DNA of 12,218 nt from assembly GCA_038329675.1 (NCBI GenBank), contig JBBQNE010000098.1:1-12218 (forward strand), read 5' to 3'. Each line of letters begins with the position of its first letter. The stretch's first letter is position 1. A program made the translations under genes and the position numbers. Below are positions 5,735-12,218 of this stretch, in pieces. This DNA comes from JANXVY01 sp038329675. GTDB taxonomy: Bacteria > Pseudomonadota > Alphaproteobacteria > Rhizobiales > Hyphomicrobiaceae. The notes under the pieces are model-generated. The model was not told the origin of the DNA and did no database searches. It saw nothing but the letters and a program-made list of their open reading frames with translations.

Positions 5735-8700
5735 ATGCGCATCCTTGCAATTCGGGGCAAGAACCTCGCAAGCTTGCCGTCGTTTGATATCGATCTCGCC
5801 AGTGAGCCGCTGGCCGGAACAGGGCTGTTTGCGATTACCGGCGATACTGGCGCTGGCAAGTCAACGATCCTCGATGCGCTGTGTCTGGCGCTTTACGGCG
5901 AGTATCCGCGCCTCAAGGCTGGCCGCGCAGAGAAGCATCCCGATCCCAGCGGCGTCGAAATCCAAGCTTCGGACCCCTGCAACATCGTACGGCGTGGGGC
6001 CGGCAAGGCCTCGGCGGAGGTCGATTTTTTAGGTCGAGACGGCAATCGCTACCGGGCGACATGGGCGGTCCGGAGGGCGCAAGACAAGCCAAATGGGCGG
6101 TTCCAGCGGCCCGATCGCAAGCTGGTGCCGTTGGACGGCGTCGGCGCCATCGCGACCGGCGTGGTCGACGTGAAGGATGCGATCGCAACCTTAACCGGGT
6201 TCGACTTCGACCAATTCTGCCGCGCGGCGTTGTTGGCGCAGGGCGAGTTCGATCGGTTTCTATTGGCAAGCGGGTCGGAGCGTAGCGCTCTGTTGGAAAA
6301 GATCACCGGAACGGAAACGTACACGATGATCTCAAAAACGGTCCACGCGGAAACGGTGGCCCGAAAGGATGCCTTGCGCCAGTTTGAGATGCAGCGCGGC
6401 GAGATTAAGCCGCTCGAAAGCGCCGCCCGTTCAGACCTGGTCATTGAGCGTGAGGCAAAATCCGCCACGTTAGAACTAGCCGAAGCCGGTCATCGCGAGA
6501 TCGTTGCGCGGCTCAGCCATTTAAAGGACCTCGAGCGCGCGCGTCGAGCACTGAATGACGCGGCCAACGACGTGATTGCCGCCAGGGCCCGCTTTGATGG
6601 CGCGGCCAACGATCGAACACAGCTTGGTCGCTTGCGTGCGGTGTCGGGCGTGAAGCCAACGTCGAAAGCGCTGGCCGCGTTGGAGCGCGAGGTGACCGCC
6701 GCACGTTCTGCTCTGGAAAGTGCCGTTTTGGCCGATCAACAGGCCGAACACGGATGGCGTGATGCGGCGATGGCGTTGACGGATCGCGACCGCGAAGCGG
6801 CCGATGTTCACCGTGAAATTGAGAGTGCCACGCCAATGTGGCAAGAGGCCTCGCGGCTCGATACGCTGATGGCGACGGCCGAAGTTGAGTTGGATGCCGC
6901 CACCAAAACCATGACGGACGCCGAAGCGGAGGCCAATCACTACCGTGGGAAGGTCGATCGCGCTGGGCAGCAGCTGGCCAATATCGACGAGCAGATCACG
7001 ACGGCCGACGTAACGCTGGCAGCGACCGCAAACCATGCGGTATTGAGCCAATCGACTGACCGCATCGGGACCATGTTTACCCGCCACCGGTCCTTGGCCT
7101 TGGATGCGGCCAACGCAAATGCAACGCTCACCGCGTGCAATGGCAAACTCTCGGAGATCGCAGCGGCAATCGCCAAAGCCTATGCGACGCGCGAGGAAGC
7201 TGACGGACGGCGTCGCGCGCTGGAGACCCAGATCAACAATCATCAGCAGGCGCTTGACGAACTTGATCCAACCGCGCTGAGCGAGCGGGATACCGATTTG
7301 CGCGAGCTTCACCGAGCTGCCCGCGATTGTCTGGCCCTGGCTCAAACGCGCAAAGCGGCCGCGGCACGGCTTGAAACGTCGCGGCATGTCGTGGAACGGG
7401 CAGCGGCGACGCGAACGATCGTGGCAGAGCGTCTGGTCGAGTTACGATCAACGCTTAACGAACAAAAATCGGCGCTGGCAGAACTGCGCCATTTGTCTGA
7501 TCTCGCCGATGCGACAATGTCAGAACATGCCGATGCCATGCGTGCGACGCTTGCCAACGGGGATCCCTGCCCGGTGTGCGGCGCACGGGAACACCCGTTT
7601 GCCGAAAACGAGTTGGCACATCAGTTTGCAACGATCTTGCGTGCGCGCAGAGCAACCCTTGACCAATCCATCGCTCAAACGGACGCCGCCATCGAAGCGG
7701 CAAACTTGGAAAGGGCCGAGGTCACCGCAAGCTTGCAAGCTGCGCGACACCTGATCGATATTGACACCGCTGGCATGGATGCTGCGCGCGCTGAATTCGC
7801 CGCCAAGCTGCCGACTGTTGTGTCGATTGCCAGGGCTCGTAATATCAACTGCGACGTTGGCCACGACGACGATGGTTCTAACGTCTCGGCGCTGATGGTT
7901 GACATTGAGCACGCGCTACAGCTCTGCGCAGATCGCCGCAAATTAGCCGACCAGCTGATGCGGGAAGCATCGAAGCAGCGATTGGAATATGCGCGACTTC
8001 AGACCGAGGTCGACCGTCAGGCCGCCACGGGTGAGGCACACCGGCTACGCCAACAGGGCCTTGCCCATGAGCGTTCAGAAGTGATGGCCGCATGCGAACG
8101 GTTGAAAGCTCAACGAACAGACATCGCCACGGATCTGGCGCCCTACGTGATGGCGGCGGGATTGACGGATCGCGAATTTGGCGCCGATTCCAACGGTGCC
8201 CTCGCCCGAATAACCCAGTTAGCGCGCACTTACGCGGACCTTACTGCATCACGTGCGAGCCTCGATATGGATCGGCGGGCAGCGACGCGATCGCGCGATG
8301 AGGCTGTTGCGTTAAAGCATGGAGCCGATGCGGCGCTGGTCAAGGCGCAACATGCCCGTGACGAACGCCAACGCGCCTACAACCAATTTGCGGCGGCGCG
8401 GTCTGAACTGTTGGGCGGAGCCTCAACGGTTGAACATCGCGATCGCATAACGACGCTCGAACGCGAGGTTCGCTCACTGGCCGAAGACGCCCGTCGGTTG
8501 CACAACGAAGCAACCGCGACGAGGGCGGTTTGCCAATCGGCGCGAAAGGCGGCGGAGACGGTCTGCGGCGATCTCGCCGACAAACTTGGCAGCGTCAGGT
8601 CTGAATTCGCCTCTCAACTCCAGTCTCTCGGATTGAGCGAATTAGAATCGGCTGCACTTTTATCGATCGGCGATGACGCAGAAGCCGTGCTTGCAGAGGG

Positions 8701-9505
8701 CGTGGCCGCTATTGATCGGGCAGTCGCTCAAGCAGAAAGCGTGCACCGCGCCCGCACGAGCGACGTCGACAAACTAAACACAGCACATCCGGCGCTCGCG
8801 ACCGATTTAGGCGCGCTCGAAGCCGAAGCCGCCAAGGGTGCAGAAACAATCGACGTGCTGAAGGCGCGGCGTGTCGAAATCGACGTGGCGCTCGCTCGCG
8901 ATCGCGACGATAGGGCCCGCAGCGCATCGCTCGACCTCAAGCTGTCGATAGCCCGAGATGATCTCTCGGTGTGGAGCGCGGTTAACGACGCGATCGGCCA
9001 AGCCGATGGGGCAAAATTCCGACGGCTCGCACAGCAAGTGACATTGCGTCAGCTCGTGCGATTGGCCAACAGCCAGCTCGCTGCGCTCAACCCACGTTAC
9101 GCGCTGCGGGTGGCGGTTGCATCTGAACTCAGCCTTGAAGTTGTCGATCGCGATATGGGAGATGAGATCCGCGGGCCACGGTCGTTATCGGGCGGTGAGC
9201 GCTTCCTCGTTTCGCTTGCGTTGGCGTTGGCACTTTCGGGCTTAGAGGGGCGACAGACGTTCGTCGAGACGTTGTTCATCGACGAGGGGTTCGGCGCATT
9301 GGACCGCGATACGCTAGATGCCGCGATCGCTGCGCTGGAAACGTTGCAAAGCCAGGGTCGCAAGGTCGGGGTTGTTACGCACGTTTTAGCGATGATTGAA
9401 CGGATTGCAGTTCAAGTGCGCATCGATAAGCGCGGCGGGGGGCGCAGCGAGGTGCGGATACTGAATGGAAGCCATGATCGCGTTCGCTATGCTGGTGCAG
9501 CTTGA
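5735..9505 (+). CDS. sbcC: SbcC, ATPase subunit of the SbcCD complex (Rad50-type SMC-like)
   Basis: A 1256-residue SMC-like ATPase that gates and powers the SbcD nuclease. The N-terminal ATPase half has Walker A GDTGAGKST (36-44) and the region after it containing a Q-loop-like LLAQGEFDRFLL. Two long Ala/Arg/Glu-rich coiled-coil arms (about 210-600 and 630-1080) flank the zinc hook C-P-V-C (C612, C615) near the middle, through which two SbcC molecules join. The C-terminal half has the ABC signature SLSGGERF (1150-1157), Walker B TLFIDEGFGALD with D1183 and E1184, and the switch histidine H1216 in VVTHVLAMI. It is longer than E. coli SbcC (1048), mostly in the arms. It starts 3 bases after sbcD with its own ribosome site, so it is the second gene of an sbcDC operon. 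No motif is missing and no frameshift is visible. Confidence 0.97.
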   Translation: MRILAIRGKNLASLPSFDIDLASEPLAGTGLFAITGDTGAGKSTILDALCLALYGEYPRLKAGRAEKHPDPSGVEIQASDPCNIVRRGAGKASAEVDFLGRDGNRYRATWAVRRAQDKPNGRFQRPDRKLVPLDGVGAIATGVVDVKDAIATLTGFDFDQFCRAALLAQGEFDRFLLASGSERSALLEKITGTETYTMISKTVHAETVARKDALRQFEMQRGEIKPLESAARSDLVIEREAKSATLELAEAGHREIVARLSHLKDLERARRALNDAANDVIAARARFDGAANDRTQLGRLRAVSGVKPTSKALAALEREVTAARSALESAVLADQQAEHGWRDAAMALTDRDREAADVHREIESATPMWQEASRLDTLMATAEVELDAATKTMTDAEAEANHYRGKVDRAGQQLANIDEQITTADVTLAATANHAVLSQSTDRIGTMFTRHRSLALDAANANATLTACNGKLSEIAAAIAKAYATREEADGRRRALETQINNHQQALDELDPTALSERDTDLRELHRAARDCLALAQTRKAAAARLETSRHVVERAAATRTIVAERLVELRSTLNEQKSALAELRHLSDLADATMSEHADAMRATLANGDPCPVCGAREHPFAENELAHQFATILRARRATLDQSIAQTDAAIEAANLERAEVTASLQAARHLIDIDTAGMDAARAEFAAKLPTVVSIARARNINCDVGHDDDGSNVSALMVDIEHALQLCADRRKLADQLMREASKQRLEYARLQTEVDRQAATGEAHRLRQQGLAHERSEVMAACERLKAQRTDIATDLAPYVMAAGLTDREFGADSNGALARITQLARTYADLTASRASLDMDRRAATRSRDEAVALKHGADAALVKAQHARDERQRAYNQFAAARSELLGGASTVEHRDRITTLEREVRSLAEDARRLHNEATATRAVCQSARKAAETVCGDLADKLGSVRSEFASQLQSLGLSELESAALLSIGDDAEAVLAEGVAAIDRAVAQAESVHRARTSDVDKLNTAHPALATDLGALEAEAAKGAETIDVLKARRVEIDVALARDRDDRARSASLDLKLSIARDDLSVWSAVNDAIGQADGAKFRRLAQQVTLRQLVRLANSQLAALNPRYALRVAVASELSLEVVDRDMGDEIRGPRSLSGGERFLVSLALALALSGLEGRQTFVETLFIDEGFGALDRDTLDAAIAALETLQSQGRKVGVVTHVLAMIERIAVQVRIDKRGGGRSEVRILNGSHDRVRYAGAA

Positions 9506-9526
9506 CAGCAATCGGCCACGAATGAA

Positions 9527-9554
9527 AAACCCCCGGCCGGAGAGCTGAGGGTTT
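9527..9554. terminator. Hairpin terminator between convergent sbcC and desaturase genes
   Basis: AAACCC (9527-9532) pairs with GGGTTT (9549-9554). After one C/A mismatch, CGGC (9534-9537) pairs with GCTG (9544-9547, one G-U), leaving a 6-base loop. On the minus strand the stem is followed by a run of five T (complement of 9525-9529), the form expected for a terminator of the desaturase transcript. In the plus direction the T-run is short, so termination of sbcDC there would be weaker. Confidence 0.68.
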
Positions 9555-9599
9555 AACGTAAAGATTGAGACCAAGATCACTTGTCCGATAGTAGTCAGC

Positions 9600-10709
9600 T
9601 CATTCCGCAGCCATCAATGCGGGTTGCTGCATGGGAGCGGGAAGACGACGAGCTTCGGCGAATGAGACGAGGCGTTTCCCGTCCGTATCCCATAATTTCA
9701 GCCGTAGCGTCTCAACCCCCTGTAGCGTCGTGATGCGCCTCATGTTTGCCAATTGCGGATGGTCGCGCAACACTTCGGGCAAACGGTAAAATGGGATCCG
9801 GCTATAAAGGTGATGCACGTGATGGATGCCGATATTTGCGGTAAACCACGATAGCAGCGGCGGCAGATCATAGTAGGTGCTGCCATATAGGGCAGCCTCC
9901 TCTTGCGACCAATGGCGCTGCTCTTCCCACGTCGTGTCCTCGAACTGGTGCTGGACGTAAAATAGCCAGATACCGATCGTCGCCGCCAAGATCACGATAG
10001 GCAGATGAATGATCAGAAACGGCACAAGGCCGATCATATAGATCACGACGCCGGCAATGGCAGCGATGGCCGCGTTAGTTCCCATGGTGCTGAGCCAAGG
10101 CGTCAACCCATTCCGCATCTGACCCATCGGCCAACGGTGCGCCAGCAGGAATACGTAGGCTGGTCCCACGCCGAACATCACGGCAGGATGACGGTAGAGG
10201 AAATAGCGAAGTTTCGACCATTGCGACAGTCGGCGATATTCATCGACGGTCAACGTCATAATGTCGCCCGTACCGCGGCGGTCGAGGTTGCCCGATGCAG
10301 CGTGATGGATCGCATGGCTTCGCCGCCACACGTCATAAGGCGTCATCGTCAAAATGCCGATCGCCCGCCCGACCCAGTCGTTTGTGTGCGACGTCCGGAA
10401 CAGCGCTTGGTGTCCACAATCATGTTGGATCAAAAACAACCGCAGCAGGAACAGCGATGCCGGGATGGAAAAAGCCAGCGTCAACCAATAGCTGACCGAC
10501 AGCGTAGCCCATGCCGCCGCCCATAGTGCAAAGAACGGCACGATTGTGATGGCGAGCTCGATGACACTTCGCGAGACATTCGGGACTTGGTAGGCTTGGA
10601 CGATCGACTTCCATTCGCGCGCGGATCTTTCCGTCGCCGCCCCGGGTTGGAGCACGAGCGCTTGCTGCGGCCTCATTCGCGTTGTCCCTGATATGATTCG
10701 TTTCCCCAC
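9600..10709 (-). CDS. Membrane fatty-acid desaturase (Des/DesA-type, PF00487-like)
   Basis: Integral inner-membrane di-iron enzyme that puts a double bond into acyl chains, probably of membrane lipids, using O2 and reduced ferredoxin or a similar donor. Three histidine boxes are intact: HDCGH (96-100), HAIHH (132-136) and HHVHH (296-300), with an additional QHQFEDT at 253-259. Box two is followed by GNLDRRGTGDIMTLTVDEY, typical of the bacterial group that includes Bacillus Des. Hydrophobic spans lie at about 48-70, 74-95, 212-232 and 234-252, giving four membrane segments with the boxes on the cytoplasmic side. The start is ambiguous: GTG at 10707-10709 has GAGGA 7 bases ahead, while ATG at 10674-10676 (residue 12) has AGGGA 8 bases ahead. 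Length (369 or 358) fits the family. It lies 140 bases downstream of the photolyase gene on the same strand. Family is certain; position of desaturation is not determined. Confidence 0.93.
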   Translation of the reverse strand: MGKRIISGTTRMRPQQALVLQPGAATERSAREWKSIVQAYQVPNVSRSVIELAITIVPFFALWAAAWATLSVSYWLTLAFSIPASLFLLRLFLIQHDCGHQALFRTSHTNDWVGRAIGILTMTPYDVWRRSHAIHHAASGNLDRRGTGDIMTLTVDEYRRLSQWSKLRYFLYRHPAVMFGVGPAYVFLLAHRWPMGQMRNGLTPWLSTMGTNAAIAAIAGVVIYMIGLVPFLIIHLPIVILAATIGIWLFYVQHQFEDTTWEEQRHWSQEEAALYGSTYYDLPPLLSWFTANIGIHHVHHLYSRIPFYRLPEVLRDHPQLANMRRITTLQGVETLRLKLWDTDGKRLVSFAEARRLPAPMQQPALMAAE

Positions 10710-10849
10710 CCAATAATCCTCGCAGTTTGCGCAAGTCGGCGCAAGGGGAGCACCGTGGCCGGAAGATCACCGCAGCAGACTGACAATTGGCGTGCCCGCT
10801 CGTCTGTGCTGGAGGCAGACGCTTCGCTTCCGATGGCTACCGACAGCAG

Positions 10850-12218
10850 TTAGTTCGAAACCGGCGGTTTGGCCGCGTCAAGATCGGCCAAAAACGAAGC
10901 CGCCTGCTTTTTGGTTGCAGCTCGATCGGCATCTGACATCTTGTTCCACGCCGCATAGACCGTCCCGAGCCGATTATTACCTTTTAGCTTGTCACGATTA
11001 CGGTCGAGAAAATCCCAGTAAAGTGCATTGAGCGGACACGCTCCATCGCCCACGCGCTTCTTCACATCGTACTGACAGCTCCCGCAGTAGTTGCTCATTT
11101 TGTTGATGTAATTGCCGCCTGCCGCATAGGGCTTGGTGGCAAGCACCCCGCCGTCGGCGAACTGGCTCATGCCAATGACGTTGGGCAATTCGACCCATTC
11201 ATAGGCATCTGCGTAGACGGCGAGATACCATTCGTGAACCTCATGCGGGTCGATCCCGGCGATCATGGCAAAGTTGCCCGTGACCATCAGCCGTTGGATA
11301 TGATGGGCGTAGGCGTCTTCGATTGTTTGCGAGATTGCGGCGGAGAGGCAGGCCATATCGGTTTCGCCAGTCCAGTAGAAATCTGGGAGAGGTCGCTTGG
11401 CGCCGAAAAAATTTTCACGGTCATAGCCCGGCATCTTCAGCCAGTAGATCCCACGGACGTATTCGCGCCAGCCGATGATTTGGCGGATGAAGCCCTCGAC
11501 CGCATTGAGCGGCGCGTTGCCGCCCCGGTAGGCTGCCTCTGCCGCATCGCAAATCTCGCGTGGGTTCAGCAATCCGCAATTGAGGTATGGCGACAAGACC
11601 GCGTGATACAAAAACTTTTCGCCAGTCAACATCGCGTCTTGATAATCGCCGAACTTCGGTAATGCGTTTGCAACGAACGCATCGAGCGCGCGCAATGCAT
11701 CTTTGCGCGTCACGGCAAACCAGAACGGTTCGAGATCGCCAACGTGGTTGCCGAATCGCTTGGCAACGAGGTCAAGCACTTCTCGCGTTATCGCATCTGG
11801 CTTGAATGTGGGAATGGCGGGCATGAACAGGTCGGATTTGGCCGGCTTCCGGTTCTCTGCGTCGTAATTCCATTGGCCGCCGACGGGCTTGCCGTCTGGC
11901 TCCATCAGGTAGCCGGTTTTACGGCGAACGTCGTGGTAGAAATTCTCCATTCGTAACGTTTTGCGGCCGTCGGCCCAGGCCGCGAATTCCCGTTGAGTGG
12001 TCAAAAAACGCCCGTCCGTCCGCACATCGACCGGGACCCCGAGTTCGCTTGACCAAGCCGCAAACATGTCTGCGATGCGCCACTCGCCAGGTTCTGTCAC
12101 GACAACCCGTTTTACACCGTGCCGAGCAACAGCGCGCGCCACTTCGCCGCCAAAACTACCGCTGTTGCCAGGATCGTCGAGCTCCACATACTCGACCGTC
12201 CAACCAGCAGCGCTCAGT
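10850..12218 (-). CDS. Iron-sulfur bacterial cryptochrome/photolyase (FeS-BCP, PhrB/CryB-like), 5' partial
   Basis: FAD-dependent flavoprotein of the deoxyribodipyrimidine photolyase-related family; relatives such as Agrobacterium PhrB repair (6-4) photoproducts with light, whereas Rhodobacter CryB also has a signalling role. The four cysteines for the [4Fe-4S] cluster are present, numbering from the GTG at 12185-12187: C280, C368, C371, C384. Their spacing (88, 3, 13) equals that of PhrB C350, C438, C441, C454 as I recall it. The FAD-binding helical part includes GFIRQIIGWREYVRGIYW (232-249) and HHIQRLMVTGNFAMI (295-309). The GTG is not the real start: the frame is open to the right edge and reads A-G-W-T-V-E-Y-V-E-L-D-D-P, so about 60-70 N-terminal residues of the antenna domain lie outside. 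No terminator is evident before the desaturase, so read-through into it is possible. Confidence 0.93.
   Translation of the reverse strand, partial: LSAAGWTVEYVELDDPGNSGSFGGEVARAVARHGVKRVVVTEPGEWRIADMFAAWSSELGVPVDVRTDGRFLTTQREFAAWADGRKTLRMENFYHDVRRKTGYLMEPDGKPVGGQWNYDAENRKPAKSDLFMPAIPTFKPDAITREVLDLVAKRFGNHVGDLEPFWFAVTRKDALRALDAFVANALPKFGDYQDAMLTGEKFLYHAVLSPYLNCGLLNPREICDAAEAAYRGGNAPLNAVEGFIRQIIGWREYVRGIYWLKMPGYDRENFFGAKRPLPDFYWTGETDMACLSAAISQTIEDAYAHHIQRLMVTGNFAMIAGIDPHEVHEWYLAVYADAYEWVELPNVIGMSQFADGGVLATKPYAAGGNYINKMSNYCGSCQYDVKKRVGDGACPLNALYWDFLDRNRDKLKGNNRLGTVYAAWNKMSDADRAATKKQAASFLADLDAAKPPVSN

Noticed and set aside
5292..5859. Open frames on both strands over the sbcD-sbcC junction
   Set aside because: They overlap well-supported sbcD and sbcC codons and have the low-complexity Arg/Ser/Ala composition of shadow frames.
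6521..7387. Long minus-strand open frame opposite sbcC (288 aa)
   Set aside because: It is antisense to the coiled-coil coding region of sbcC, where GC-rich Ala/Arg codons keep the opposite frames open; its translation has no recognisable domain.
10005..10526. Plus-strand open frame opposite the desaturase (173 aa)
   Set aside because: Antisense shadow of a gene with intact histidine boxes; the translation is His/Arg/Gln-rich without any domain.
1..12218. CRISPR array, tRNA or rRNA genes, toxin-antitoxin or phage-defence module
   Set aside because: I found no regularly spaced direct repeats, no cloverleaf or rRNA-like sequence, and no paired small genes or nuclease/helicase sets other than sbcDC, which is a housekeeping repair operon.

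Overview
The window looks like chromosomal DNA of an alphaproteobacterium. The basis is family-level: a Crp/Fnr regulator with a G-S/A-T-R-Q-W helix-turn-helix, a GT4 glycosyltransferase with the alphaproteobacterial-style GQATPTGIDRTELRY opening, an FeS-type photolyase and a Des-like desaturase, in moderately GC-rich DNA. A sphingomonad or rhizobial relative is possible, but the window alone does not fix the genus.

Layout, left to right. (1) 1-536: 3' part of a Crp/Fnr-family regulator, cut by the left edge and closed by an intrinsic terminator at 545-573. (2) 537-829: mostly non-coding leader with two clear inverted repeats and a 35-codon ORF (726-833). The stop of this ORF overlaps the next start (ATGA), and its sequence resembles the N-terminus of a GT4 glycosyltransferase. 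(3) 830-3650: two surface-polysaccharide genes, 4 bases apart. The first is a capsule-synthesis-like (KpsC/KpsS-like) transferase, the second a GT4 glycosyltransferase with C-terminal TPR repeats. Parts of this block are clearly more AT-rich than the rest. (4) 3651-4393: a decayed interval of about 740 bases. Its left part holds a frameshifted remnant of a SAM-dependent methyltransferase; the rest has no gene I can support. (5) 4394-9505: the sbcD-sbcC operon, coding for the Mre11/Rad50-type nuclease-ATPase that processes DNA ends and hairpins. All catalytic motifs, the zinc hook and the ABC signature are intact. (6) 9506-9599: convergent junction with a hairpin that can end transcription, best in the leftward direction. 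(7) 9600-12218, minus strand: a membrane fatty-acid desaturase and, upstream of it, an iron-sulfur bacterial cryptochrome/photolyase whose N-terminus lies beyond the right edge.

The polysaccharide genes form one functional block, probably a piece of a capsule or exopolysaccharide locus whose right end has eroded. sbcDC is a separate DNA-repair operon. The photolyase adds light-driven DNA repair and the desaturase adjusts membrane lipids; their adjacency suggests a light or cold stress theme, but that is only an inference.

I see no CRISPR array, tRNA, rRNA, intact insertion sequence or clear new defence system. The least expected items are the methyltransferase pseudogene at 3737-3981, the coupled short ORF at 726-833, and the divergent capsule-type transferase at 830-1969.
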